Shown: positions 45,201 to 56,038 of the stretch, piece by piece | Layout of the letters: the number at the start of each line of letters is the position of its first letter | How positions within the stretch are numbered: the first letter of the stretch is position 1 | NCBI GenBank assembly: GCA_023935145.1 | Contig: CM043699.1 | Coordinates: 62,352,138 to 62,416,137 of the forward strand | Origin: Bretschneidera sinensis | Lineage: Eukaryota > Streptophyta > Magnoliopsida > Brassicales > Akaniaceae | Direction: 5' to 3' | DNA length: 64,000 nucleotides | The notes under the pieces: model-generated | The model's database searches: none | What the model was told of the DNA's origin: nothing | Seen by the model: the letters and a program-made list of their open reading frames with translations, nothing else | Position numbers and translations under genes: made by a program

Positions 45201-48200
45201 CTAGCTTTTAAGCTTACTAATGAAGTGTTATCAAATTTTTAAATCAACCAAAATTTTTGTTTACCAAAAGAACATACATTTATCTTCCTAAAAAAAAAAA
45301 AAAAAAAAAACTGGGACTTAGTGTGTGCATGTGTTTCAAGTGCGTGTGTGATAGTATCTAGTATCTCCCACTACTCCTAAACTTAAAATACACATTGTCC
45401 CCAATGTGTGTGGCATTGAAAGATCTGACCTGGGAGATGGAGAAATAAGTTGCTTGCTTTGCTTATAACACGCCTCCAAACTTGAACTGGATGCGCGCAC
45501 TAAGTACCTGACAAAGAAAGATAAACATTGTTCCGGAAAACAAGAAATATAAATACTAGATATGTAAATATAAATATAAACAAAAGAAAAATACTTACAA
45601 TGAAACGAATAAGTCTGGGGTGCCTCCCATGAGCGCTAAGTTTAACGTCTTCAGCCGGACCAAGCCTTATTTTTTCCCAAAAGTAAGAGTGGCAGCAGCT
45701 AGCATAGGAAGTGTCTTATTCTCTCCCATATAAGCATAAGGTAAGTGCTCTGGCAACTGCTTGAATTCCAAGTTAGGTGCCTGTACAATAAAAGGGAAAA
45801 TAGTATTAGTAGGCACATGAATATCAAATGGATTAGTGTACTTACTTTGATGCTTTGGAGAGGCTTCAATGAAGTGCATAGTTTCGATGATGTCATCAGT
45901 AACATCCTCAGATTCTGGCACTGTACTCGATCTTGTGAGACTATATGTAAGAGGGGTTTCTATTGGATCAATATGATGGACCTGAAAAGCTTCCTCAACA
46001 ACACTTTGCGTCATGCATACATTAAAACATTTTATATTATCTGGGGGTAATTTTAATGCATTATATCTTTTGATTTCAACCTTCTCACCATTTACCTTCT
46101 CCATCTCACTTACCTTGGATGTGGATGCTTGTGCAGGCTCATCAGCTCCGATGATCTTACCATTTGTTAGAGTTGTCACGGCATTTAGTTGTTGATGTCC
46201 TCTTGGAGTAGGTAGTGGTTGGACTGGAAGGTCACCTACTTTCTTTCACGTATCTCCTTAGCCAATTTCCCCATTTGTTCTTCTAGCCTTTGAGTGGTTT
46301 GTTTTTGGTGATCTAATGAAGTCATCAATGTTGTCATTAGTTGCTGTTGTTGAGTGGCTAATTGCTTTACAAGATCTTCTAGACCATCCTTCTTGGGTTC
46401 TGGAACTGGTTGGGCTGCTTTATGGAAGTTCCTTTGTTGCCCTTGAAGGTTCAGGGTGTTTTGATTGTTACTCCATGAGAGGTTGGAGTGGTCTTGCCAT
46501 CCAGGGTTGTATGTATTTGCATATGCACTGTTCGGTCCCACATAGTTTGCTTGCTCGGGATTTGTAGATGAATACAAATGGCAGGTTTCAGTAGTGTGAT
46601 CAAATTGAGAACATAAACCACATACCTGGCTTTGTGTAGCTCGTGGTCGAGGAGAGATTTTTTGAGTAGACATGACTTTTACAATCATATCTAGCTTCCT
46701 CTCCAAAGCAGCTATTTGGGCAGAGGGTCCACCATTCAGAGTAACCTCATATATACCTTTGCTCTTGACTCCTTGTCTACCTCTAGAGGAGAATTGCTGG
46801 GTATGCTCACTCAATGCCTCAAACAGCTCCATGGCTTCTTCACTGCTCTTCTCCATCAGCACACCTCCACAACCAGAATCAGCAATACCTTTATTCATGT
46901 CATTTAGACCTTCATAAAAGGATAGTACCAGCTCATCTTGAGGTAGGTTGTGGTGTGGGCATTAGAGTAGTAGCTCGTTGAAGTGTACCCATGCCTCAAA
47001 GAACAGATCTCCATCCCTTTGTTGGAAGGATTGGATCTCTTTCCTCATTTGCCTCGTCTTTTGGGCTGGGAAGAACTTCCTTAGGAATTTGCCAGCCAAC
47101 TCCTCCTGAGTGTGGATTGACACTGCAGGCAAAGAATTGTACCATAGCTTAGCATTATCTTTTAAGGAAAAGGGAAATAGAATTAACCTTATTCCTTCTT
47201 GGTCTAGGCCCTGAATGTGCTGGAATTTGCAGAGATCAAAGAATTCCCGAAGGTGCAAATGTGGATCCTCTGCCGGTGTACCCCTAAAGTGAGTCAAAGC
47301 ATTGAGTATCTGCGGGGATATGTAATAGTTGCCCTCTGCTTTAGGTTGATATGCAATGCATGAAGGATAGTTGAGGTTCTATGGGATGAAGGATTGCTTC
47401 ATCGGTCTTTGTGTAGGTGGTTGCTGGATTTCTAGCTGTTCCACCATTGGTGCTTCTTCTGTGAATTACTCTTCTTCCTCCTCAGAGTTGTCTCTAAGAT
47501 TTTGTCAGATGGTCCGCTCAAGCTCGGGATCAAGGGGAAAGACTGTTGGATGTCGGGATCGAAGTCCGTGCATGAATCAGGTAAAACAGCTTCAGTGCAA
47601 CAATTCAATTTAGCTGCTCGGGTAACTCTCTGTCCTATTTGCGCTCGATCGCACAGAAGGTTGCGATTGATCGCAAGTATTACAGAACCACTGATTAGGG
47701 TTTGATGTACCTGAAACAAAAAGAAATCGACTAGGGTTTGATGAAAAGTAAAAATAAAGATGGTAAATAAAATAAAAACGATGATTAAACTAAACGAAAA
47801 TAATCCTAAAATGAAATTTAGCGCAATCCCCGACAACGGCGCCAAAAACTTGTTGAACGATCATCCACCTAAATAAATAAGCAAATAATCGCACTCATTT
47901 TACTTGCAAGTGCACAAGGTCAACTTAGTAGTATTGTGTGCGAAAGCAAGATCATCTCCACAGGGATTGGTGAATTTCGTTTTAAAATTATATTCGCAAT
48001 GTAAAAAGATAGAAATAATAAAAAATTTGATTTTTGATAAAGATAAAATAATAACAATAAAGGCGTAGGGACTTGGTATCCACCACTAATTATGCTACCA
48101 CAATACAATAGTATGTCAATGCTCTACTCATGCCATGTATACCTAATGTTTGCCAACCTAAGGGCTTGGTCCACACCTTAGGCTATTGATCTCCCTAAGC

Positions 48201-51200
48201 AACGAGTTAGGCATGGTGTATAATCTAACTCTTTTCTTTCTTAAAGGATTTAACATGGGTGTATACTGAGTTGTTCCTTAAGAGAGCATTAGGGCTGTGG
48301 AGATTGGCAACTACACGGGGCTTAGGGCTTGGTCCACTCCCGGTTTCCCATGTTGATTAACCCAAGAATCCTGTGTGGATATCTTTTGTTACTAATGTCA
48401 GACCCAGGACTCGGTCATTCAAATTGATTTAACTAACAAATCCTTACCACATGCATATATTGATAAGATAAACACATATGAGGAATTTAAATAAACACAG
48501 ATATTAATCAAGTTCAGCAACACAACATAAATATCACAAAGGTGCCAATACTGAATTATTGAATAAACATAATTAGGGCTTCAACAAAGCCCTTACTAAA
48601 AGTTAAGTACACATAATAAAAATAAAGGAAAGAAGAAACCCGAGAGAAGAGTCGTCAATTCTCCTCCACAGTTTCCTTCTAGCCTCCGGCCTCCCGACCT
48701 CCCGACCTAAAACTAAACTAAAACTAAAAGAAGATTGAAAGGTAAAAGATGGGATAAAAAAATGATTATTTGTGTGTGCTTTACAGGTGTATTTATAGGA
48801 CTTGAGTAGTCCTAGAAGGCTCATGAGTTCCTAAACTCTCCTAAAACACAAAACTCCTTTATTTCCAAAATAGGGTTCTGCAGTTTACTGTTCACGCCCG
48901 TACATGTGCGCTCGATCGCATTGCTACGCTCGATCCTTAATGTGTGCGAACGATCGCATGTGCGCTCGATCGCATGCAGTAGTGCGATCGATCGCACTTT
49001 GACTAGAAGCTGCTCCAAGATTTCCATGCTTCTTCTTTTAAGTGCCAAAACTGCTTCATTTTTCTCCAAGACTTATAAAAACATGTGAAACACACAAAAT
49101 GAAGTAAAACAGACTAAAACGTATAGACAAAGAGCTTAACACATGTAAATTAAGGGGCTTAAATATGAATATTTAAGTACTTATCAATCAGTAATAGTGT
49201 TTTTTGTAGTCGTCAAGTCATTCAATATGAACTCAGGATGTGACACAGGTGGGTAGACTCATTATTTGGCAGGAGCTCTGGAACAGACACTCTTGGACGA
49301 TGACACAAGTAAAGAAATATCAAACAAAAAAGAATCTTTATCGTCAATAGATATAGACTCCCCCTGAAGATAGGGTTTGGAAAATTATGATTTCCCTTCA
49401 GCAAAGGTTACATCGGTAGAGACATGGAATTTTCTGGAAGGTGGATGATAGCACTTATATCCCTTTTGAGTTGGTGAGTATCCTACAAAGATGCATTTGA
49501 TAGCTCTAGGATCAAGTTTCCTCCTTTGGTGACTATGAACATGAACATATGAGGTAGAACCAAATATTCTGGGCACAAGTTTATTTGTAGTTCTCAGATC
49601 ATGATAAAACTTAGAGAGTGAATCCATAGGACTTTTTGACTCTAAGACACGAGATGACAATCTATTTATCATGTATACATATGTGAGAACGGCTTTCCCC
49701 CAATAGGTTTTTGGTACATTTTGATGAAAAAGAAGTGCTCAGGTAGTGTTTAACAGATGTCCATTTTTCCTTTATGCTACCCCCGTTTTGCTGTTGAGAA
49801 TTAATGCAAGAGGACTCGTGAATGATTCCTTCCCTTTGAAAATATGGAGATGGAATTTGATTAAAATAATCCCTTGCATATTTTGACCTAAACCTTTTAA
49901 TTTTGGTACCAAACTGATTTTGAACCATAGAATGGAAGTTAGGTAAAACATGAATCACATTTGATTTATTTTTTAGCAAAAAATATCCAAGTGACTCTTG
50001 TGCAATTATCTATAAATGAAACAAACCACCGAGAACCATATATGTTGGGAGTTGGAGGAGGACCCCAAATATCACTGTAAATCAAATAAAACGGGGTAGA
50101 AGTTCTTCTGTTAATAATAGGAAAAGATACACGAGTATGTTTTGCAAATTCACACGCATCACAATGAAAGCTTTTCCTATCTAATCTTTTAAACAATGAT
50201 GGAAACATGACCTTAAGAGTTGTAAACGATGGATGACCCAAACGAAAATGATGACGCCGGATGGCATCTTTATTAGAAGATGACAAAAAGGACAAAGATA
50301 AATTGTTATTGATAATAGTTGACTTGTTCGGTGTCTCTAGGTAGTAAAGCCCGTCCTTTTCTTTAGCAAGTCCAATTCTCCTCCCCGAACCCTGGTCCTG
50401 AAATTCACAGTAAGATGGATAAAATATTACGTGACACTTCATATCTTATGTCAATTTTTGGATGGACACTAGGTTAGTGGATAATTTTGGAACATGGAGA
50501 ACATTTTTCAGAATAAATGATGGGGTAATTTGTATGTCTCCTAAACCTGCTACGGTTGTGAGTGAACCATCAACAATAGTGATCTTTTTATTGCTTGGAC
50601 AAGGTGTATAAGTACTAAACTGACATGAAGAATGAGTCATGTGGTCAATGGCCCCGGAGTCAATGACCCACGAGTCCAGAAAAGGGTTTTTCGAGACATT
50701 AAATCCAATGGAAGAATAAGGATTACCTGAGAGCACCAATGAACACACACTAGAGGGTTTTTCAAGCGTACCCAGCAATCCTCTTAGCTTCTCTATCTCC
50801 TCACTGTTGAGACCACCAAATTCTTGTGTCTTTTCCTGACTACCTTGGGTTGTCATATGGGCCTACCCTTGGTTCTTTTGCTGTCCTCCCTTGTAACCCC
50901 ATTCTCGGCTTGAAGTTGATGGTTTTCCATACAATTTCCAGCAGCGATCTCTAGTATATCGTGACTTTTTGCAGTATGTACACCAGAGATTGTCTCTGTT
51001 GTCTTGGTTCTGCTCTCCTTTCGTCAGCTCTGCCTTCCCATGGTCTGGGACATGCGGTGGCTGTTCAGTTGCAAGATTCTGTGCACCTTCTGCAGTAGAA
51101 ACCAAGGCTGAAGCTTCTACAGTTTGTGGTTCAAGCATCACACTCCTACTTTCTTCGGCTCGGATCATTGCTATTGTTTCATTCAAAGAAGGGACTTCCT

Positions 51201-54200
51201 CTTTTCCTAAAATTTGAACCTTGATCAAATTCAGGGTTCAAACCAGCAAGAAAATCATACACCCTGTCTTTCTCAATAACCTCCTTCATCACCGCAGCAC
51301 AGTTGCTACACTTTAGTTCAATAATCCGGTAATAATCTAATTCTTGCCACTGGTTTTTCAAAAAGTTGGCATATTCAGTTACAGACCTACCTCCTTGTTT
51401 TGTGGACCCGGTTTTGACTTTGATCTCGTACACTTGGGCAGCGTCACGCGCCTTGAAGTACGTCTGATGAACAGCCTCCCAAATTCCCTGTACAGTCGGT
51501 AAAAACATACAGGTGTCACTAATTTCAAGTGTCATGGAATTCCACAGCTACGACATGATTAAAGAATCCTCTTCATCCCATGCTTCAAAACCTGATTCAC
51601 CCTTTTTAGGACCTGTTCCCAACAAGTGTCTCAGCTTTCCTTTTCCTTTTAAAAGGGTTCGTACCAGCTGTGGCCATTTGAGATAATTTTTTCCATTGAG
51701 GTGATAAGCAGCTTGATTATTCTAGAGTTCACTCGAGGCATGATTGGGTTGAATCTCCTTTGATTGAGTTTTTGGGGTTGTTTCTGGAGTTTTAGACATC
51801 TCTATCACTTGGCTATTAAGGCTAGTGGCTAGGGTTTGATATTCGGCTATGAAGGCTGGTTCTTTTTTCTCTTTTTTTTTCTTCTTCAGAGAAGCGGCTA
51901 TGAAGGCCGAGGCAATGAAGGCCAGAATCGAGCCTTACAGCTCTGATACCATGTGAAAAAAGATAGGAGAAAAGAAACGTATGTTATTTGAAATACAAGG
52001 GCCACTGCTGGTTTTATACAGTATATACAGAGAGAAAAAATAGGTAACTACTTAAAGTCAGCTCCTAAATAAAAGGAAAGATCATTCCTGTGATTTTCTC
52101 CTTACTAAAATCCCATAACTTAAGACTAACAAAATCAGCACTCTAATTTAGGAAGTTACACACGTTTTTTTCACAAAATGTCTCGCAGACCAGTATGTGC
52201 TTTTATTCATTATCCTATCCAACAAAGGCTGACAGTCTCTTTCAGTTAACTTGTCAGAGATCAAAGGTACTCCAAAGTATCTAATAGGTTCTACGAAATG
52301 GTCTCTAAAAGAAATTATAAAACCCATATTAACATTGTTTTGAGAAACAGCTTTGGATGCAGTAGTGGTTGTTGTGGTGCTAGTGTGAGGTGGAAAAATG
52401 GACTGATGACTGATTCCAGCAAAGGAAAATAAGATTGAAGCACTGGTGACTACAAGGTGAACCAATTATTGTTTGCTACCTTTAGATAATAATCTATTGC
52501 CTCTGTCAGGTCTCTTTTCAACCTGAAATGATCTCTATATGTCTAGCAAACGCAACCCTAACTTGAGCAATGTACTTATGGTGTTACTACAGTGCTACAT
52601 GGACTAATATTTTGCTAGTTCTCATGGAAATGAATCCAAAACTTTTAGCATATAACTCTGTATATTATATACATTTCTTATGTTGTGTTCTTACTCCTTG
52701 TCAACTCCCTAATGGTTTTTGTATAGGCTATTTGGTTGCCAAATGGAATACACGTGCTAGAAGAATAGGGGATTTGGATCCTCTGCATTTGGATAGTTCC
52801 TTATCAATGCATCTGTGACTGGGCTTTGAAGAAAAAACTGAGTCACTCATGTAGGCCGTCGCAGGTAATCAAGCCCATTTGTTGCCATTTTTTACATAAT
52901 GAAGGGAAATTTGGAAGTATCTCAACATCATAGGACATGCTCATGCCACTTAAAAGTTCTTTATTTGAGTAGAGTGACAGCTTCTTGCCATTGTAGTCTA
53001 GGTTCTTGTTAAGGTCGGGAGTACTTCACTCGTGGGGGAACACACGAACAGGGGCTTAACATACATGGATGGGCACCAATATGACTCAAACGCTTAAGCT
53101 CATAAGTCTTTTGGGGGTTCGGGGGCTATACCCCTTTAGGCAATTTTTTTTTTGACCCGTTTTGTAGCCTATATATAAAGGTATTTGTTAGGGTTTGGAA
53201 GACAGACTGCTTAGAAGACTTTTTGTACTCTTCATCTTTGATAGTGAATTTCTATGCTTTCCCTTGTGGACGTTGGTCTAATTAGCCGAACTACGTAAAT
53301 CTTGTGTCTTTACTTGTGTAATTGTTTTGATTATCGTTTTGCTATTTCTTTTGGTTATCTTTATTGATCTCGTTACAACAGTTCTTGTTTGACCTCAATC
53401 CGTCCACCTTCTATTCCACGGCCATCAAGATTGACTCTTGACCACTGGCTATCTTTGATCATCAAATTGGTGGTCCACGAAAGATTTTTGAGTTTTAACA
53501 TCTGTAGTCCATGGTACACTCAGTACATTAACGATGAATCATACAGGACTACTGCTGACACCATATCATCTAAGTTTGAAGGTAATTGTCAATTTTAGAA
53601 GACAAGCACCCTCATGTCCTTTCCTTTCAACCAATCTCTATCTTGGATTCACTCTAGCTGAAATTCAAGCTGTTTCCACAGAATCCTATTTCCAAGTTTG
53701 AAGTTTCTTTTCCTTTGTTTGGAGTTGACCCTTCTCTTCTAAGCTGTGATCTTAGGTGAGAATTGAAATTTTACCGTGATAATATTGAAATAAGCATATA
53801 CCTGATTGAGTCACATTGAGTGAAAATTGTATCAACGGTTAGCACTGTTTGAGTAGAAAGTCAGAAACTAAAAATCTTTTGATAGAAGAGCAGTGAAGTA
53901 TTGAGGGTTACCAAGTGTATCACTTTTGATTTGAAGGTAGGTAGAGATTTGGGCTGCTTCTGTTTAGGTTCCCTCTTCAGTCTTCATCAGTAAGGTAGTA
54001 TATGATATCAATGTTGCATTGTGCAGGAATATGTTAGGAGTAGATGAGAAAACAATACTAATGAATGTCATGATTAAGGAAGTATAGACCTTTCGCAATT
54101 ACGGTGGCTGATGGTAGGAGAGGACTCTCACAGGCCACAGCCTGTCTGTTGTATGTACTTGTCTTTATCCAAAGAAAAAGAGATAATATTGAATCATTTA

Positions 54201-54688
54201 CGTTGATGGGGATAATCATAATTCATAGGACCTCATTTCGAACCCACCATTTCCCATTTTTTAGTTATCTTACTTTCAAGGAAAACTGATGGTTTTGCTG
54301 CAGTAACACCTAATCTACCAAGTTGCTCGGTCCTTCCTGTATTGTACTTTTAAATTATCTTTTAATATATATATTTTTATCATGTACTTTGTCTTATCAT
54401 TCCACTGCTGCGTATTAATTTGATTTTTCGTAATCCTATTAATTTCTTGGGTAAACTTGATTAGATCTTCGTCAAAGCTTTTTGGTGGTCATGCTCATAT
54501 AAAATATTCCATGAGATTAATCTTTGTCATTGAATACATGTTACCATCTCAAATCTTTAAATTATTAGAAAATGCAAAGAGATCTGAGATAGATTTTATT
54601 GGATGCAGTGAAGTTTATAACCTCATGCAAAGAAGAGGACATTGTGGAACTTGTCAGAAACATTCTTAAGCATGTATTTGAATGCTAA
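33247..54688 (+). CDS. CYCJ18: Cyclin-J18 (CYCJ18), nine exons
   Basis: Exons: 33247-33312, 33509-33585, 34525-34624, 34712-34810, 34897-34914, 34996-35066, 35200-35353 (or 35326), 35418-35478 and 54609-54688. Phases join without a break to give 241 aa, or 232 aa with the shorter exon 7; the Arabidopsis protein is of similar length. The start is fixed by an in-frame TAG nine bases upstream. The cyclin box covers most of the N-terminal half: VKYSALSLFVDRFF, then EHWLLQPMRGSSLQLFGLI, then a long helix with LNFEIGTSNIAF. The C-terminus (VPKQRWEFPVLPW joined to VKFITSCKEEDIVELV) is typical of this single-gene plant class. Cyclins bind and activate CDKs; Arabidopsis CYCJ18 was found by yeast complementation. 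No coding defect is visible, but expression depends on removing a 19.1-kb final intron. Confidence 0.92.
36783..37220 (+). mobile_element. TRIM (terminal-repeat retrotransposon in miniature)
   Basis: Direct repeats of 89 and 87 bp lie at 36783-36871 and 37134-37220, both starting TGTTAGAGTAT and ending TTTAACA. The primer-site-like TGGTATCATATC (initiator-Met type) starts at 36872, directly after the left repeat, and a polypurine tract gtgaaggggca ends at 37133, directly before the right one. Flanks aatcc and aatca match at 4 of 5 bases. The 438-bp element has no coding capacity. Confidence 0.85.
37747..38103 (+). repeat. 5' LTR of LARD-like element
   Basis: Starts TGGTGGAGTACACAATG; contains the gaatgaatgaatgaaaaat block also found in the right copy. 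Confidence 0.8.
39869..40195 (+). repeat. 3' LTR of LARD-like element
   Basis: Starts TGATGGAGTATACAATG directly after the polypurine tract. It is about 30 bp shorter than the left copy, mainly through a gap around the catccatgtgatttgg segment. Confidence 0.8.
40878..41125 (-). repeat. 3' LTR of copia element
   Basis: Starts TGTGAAAAAAG and ends ttttttttcca. About 24 bp longer than the 5' copy, because of a block around gcgatttacatatttacaacc. Confidence 0.9.
42966..44312 (-). repeat. 3' LTR of nested Athila derivative
   Basis: TG at 42966, CA at 44311-44312. A TATA-like ctataaatac (minus strand) lies at about 43893-43902, and CGATCG-centred motifs lie at about 44010-44130, upstream of it. 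The polypurine-like AAGTTTAGGGGTG (minus strand) abuts the end at 44313-44325. Confidence 0.93.
44313..45660 (-). other. 3' noncoding tract of nested Athila derivative
   Basis: No gene. Shares ordered blocks with 1-744, including the hairpin at 45390-45409. The frame 44517-44762 is chance. Confidence 0.7.
45667..46179 (-). pseudogene. Residual pol linker of nested Athila derivative
   Basis: A 170-codon open frame whose end (LEFKQLPEHLPYAYMGE, LPMLAAATL) aligns with the segment between protease and RT of the intact Athila pol, near its residues 365-390 ([14 protein letters not shown]). The protease active site upstream and everything after this point are absent. The frame stops just before the shared 3' noncoding block, so the deletion removed exactly the enzymatic part. 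Confidence 0.75.
46236..47297 (-). pseudogene. Athila-type gag of nested element
   Basis: The 46962-47297 part holds the gag domain (FFDLCKFQHIQG, ILFPFSLKDNAKLWY, KFFPAQKTRQMRKEI). A TAA at about 46964 interrupts it in the ELLL segment where relatives have a sense codon. The 46236-46898 part continues in the same frame with a good zinc knuckle (CGLCSQFDHTTETC) and a glutamine-rich, coiled-coil-like C-terminus. Coding continues upstream of the first ATG of this frame, so the true start may lie further 5'. The region 47300-47827 is leader and contains one internal copy of the CGATCG motif pair (about 47640-47675). Confidence 0.85.
47828..47844 (-). other. Primer-binding site, tRNA-Asp type
   Basis: The plus strand reads ccccgacaacggcgcca, one mismatch from the site at 6405-6421. 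Confidence 0.85.
47851..49186 (-). repeat. 5' LTR of nested Athila derivative
   Basis: TG at 47851, CA at 49185-49186. Carries the same TATA-like box (about 48788-48797) and a shorter CGATCG motif array (about 48905-48995), one unit fewer than the 3' copy. Confidence 0.93.
51952..52175 (-). repeat. 5' LTR of copia element
   Basis: Starts TGTGAAAAAAG directly after the primer site and ends tttttttcaca. Confidence 0.92.
53007..53380 (+). repeat. Solo LTR in the CYCJ18 intron
   Basis: A 374-bp sequence with TG start (TGTTAAGGTCGG) and CA end (TTACAACA), flanked by gttct at 53002-53006 and 53381-53385. A TATA box (ctatatataaag) at about 53168-53180 gives its orientation. No internal region is present, which fits LTR-LTR recombination. 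Confidence 0.85.
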
Positions 54689-55267
54689 GGATTTTGAAGA
54701 GAGCACTTTCTGGGTGTGTCTTCTCTCCATTAAACAAAGGATGTTTCTATGTCTTACCTCTAGAAACTGTTCTTTCCATGATGACAACGAATATTGTTTA
54801 CATAAGCTACGTGATTTACATTACAACTAGTTTTTTTTTTCCTGAAAAGTGATGATCAGGTAAGGACTGGGAAAGTGTGGTAAACTGATGGTGGGATTCG
54901 TCTCCTTTAATCCAAAAATAACATTTGGACACGTTTGTAGAAATGATGGGTTGTGGGCTCTACCACACGTGAGAAAAGAACATATGCTGGCTTTTTGGTT
55001 CTAGCTTTTTGTTTTGGGGCTTTATTTGGGAACAAAAGGAGATGCCAGAACAGGGTGTAGTCGAAGACTAGAAGAATAACCTTTGATATATGCTATTTTC
55101 TCTAGGAATTGTTTGATTTATGGTACTGAGGTTTTTATTTATCTATTTCCTCGCTTTTTATGCTACTTTATGGTAACCAAGTATCTCAAGACGCGTATAG
55201 CGCATGTTGATATGTTATTTTATGTAATAAAATAATATGTTAACAATTATCTTTGTACCTATAAGCA
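54689..55267. other. 3' flank of CYCJ18
   Basis: Should contain the 3' UTR. No clear polyadenylation signal could be chosen, and no other gene was seen. Confidence 0.4.
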
Positions 55268-55778
55268 TGTCAAATATAATGATCATATATTTTTCATTAA
55301 AAAATTGATTCTACAAAGAAACTCTAAAAAAAGAACAATCTGGTTAGAATCACCAAAAAGAAATAAGAACAATTGAAAATGTGGAGAAGATAAAGAGCAA
55401 TAGAGAAAATCAATATGAGTTGAATGTCAAACATAATGGTTATATATTTTTCATTAGAAAACTAAACTTGTAAAGAAACCCCAAGAGAAGAATAATTCGA
55501 TTGGAATCACTAAAAAAATACGAACAATTGAAAATGTAGAGAAGATGAAGAGCAATAGAAAAAATCACTATGGGTTGAGATTAAAGAGATATGGAGAGTG
55601 GATAAATTAAGTATGTGTGGGATAGTGAGAGAGAAACATAGAAAGATGTGGGGAGTTAGAGTTAATTGAGTTATATATATAACTTTATTTAAATATTTGA
55701 TTTATATATTTAAGGATTTATGAGACATTTGGAAGAGTAAACATCAAATAAGGGTTATGGTTTTATTAATAGTATAGA
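55170..55778 (-). mobile_element. Possible short Helitron-like element
   Basis: On the minus strand a TCTATACTATTAATAAAACC start, preceded by A, at 55778 is a typical plant Helitron 5' end. A hairpin (ATGCG ctata CGCGT) at about 55193-55207 could mark the 3' end, but no CTRR follows at the expected distance. Confidence 0.4.
55268..55577. repeat. Two tandem copies of a 157-bp unit
   Basis: Copies at about 55268-55424 and 55425-55577 share tatatttttcatt, caaagaaac, gaacaattgaaaatgt and gaagagcaatag in the same order. They lie just inside a Helitron-like 5' end. Confidence 0.85.
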
Positions 55779-56038
55779 TGAATTGAGTAAAAATGAAATA
55801 ACAATTCATTCTTATAATTAGTAGTGCACACGAAATAACAAAAAAAATTTATTTTCATCTTAAGTGCTAGAATACAAAATAATTTTTAGATTTTTTCACC
55901 CGCTTAAATTTTTGAGATAAATGGTCACTTAGATATCTTTGATATGAAATCAGAACCAAATTTTTTGTTTCATTTTTTGGGAATTTTATATGTTTTATTG
56001 AACTCTCTTTAACATGGAGTAAGAGTAGAAGTCTTGTA

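Larger units (their letters stand above)
42966..49186 (-). mobile_element. Non-autonomous Athila derivative nested in copia
   Basis: LTRs of 1347 and 1336 bp lie at 42966-44312 and 47851-49186, flanked by atcag at 42961-42965 and 49187-49191. The tRNA-Asp type primer site is at 47828-47844. The interior is only 3.5 kb: gag, a residual linker, and a 3' noncoding tract shared with the Athila element at 1-7693. Protease core, RT, RNase H and integrase are all missing. LTRs look about 95% alike by eye. Confidence 0.95.
41143..51799 (-). pseudogene. Copia gag-pol, interrupted
   Basis: The start is probably the ATG at 51799 (MSKTPETTPKTQ). In order: gag (51179-51535) and its zinc knuckle (CTYCKKSRYTRDRC, about 50950-51000); protease (50446-50856, VIDSGAIDHMT); gag-pre-integrase and integrase zinc finger (HHFRLGHPS, C..C) and core (SDIWGP, FIDNCTRVTW) at 49966-50442, continuing to 49385. 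The Athila insertion lies in the spacer between integrase and RT. RT follows (41772-42648, LVYVDDIIIM) and copia RNase H (41425-41721, YTNADYAG). Several stops and frameshifts, for example a stop near 42352, show decay in addition to the insertion. Confidence 0.9.
40878..52175 (-). mobile_element. Ty1/copia LTR retrotransposon, split by an Athila insertion
   Basis: LTRs lie at 40878-41125 (3') and 51952-52175 (5'), flanked by aaatg at 40873-40877 and 52176-52180. The primer site of initiator-Met type (GCTCTGATACCA on the plus strand) at 51940-51951 abuts the 5' LTR. The purine-rich tract of the minus strand (TTGAGGGGGAGTA) abuts the 3' LTR at about 41126-41138. Without the Athila insertion the copia element is about 5.07 kb, a normal length. 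Confidence 0.95.
40230..52460 (-). pseudogene. LINE reverse-transcriptase fragment, split by a copia insertion
   Basis: The upstream part lies at 52181-52460 (IRYFGVPLISDKLTERDCQP and after) and the downstream part at 40230-40877 (HLSFAGRLQLISSVLF, ILPKKGISTIENM, NGDNTYLWYDNWHP, then WPPTRSDDMVNLQ). These are the C-terminal RT/thumb and zf-RVT regions of plant L1-type ORF2. Removing the copia element and one copy of its 5-bp duplication leaves the frame open across the junction. The catalytic RT core and endonuclease are absent, so this is a truncated relic. Confidence 0.85.
35479..54608 (+). other. Final intron of CYCJ18, 19.1 kb, with nested transposons
   Basis: It begins GTAAGG after exon 8 (TGG G|) and ends GGATGCAG before exon 9 (TG AAG), so the split codon becomes valine. 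It contains a TRIM, a non-autonomous LTR element, a LINE fragment split by copia, which is split by Athila, and a solo LTR. The copia, Athila and LINE insertions lie antisense to the gene. Parts without elements, 35479-36782, 37221-37741, 52466-53001 and 53386-54608, show no other gene. Confidence 0.88.
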
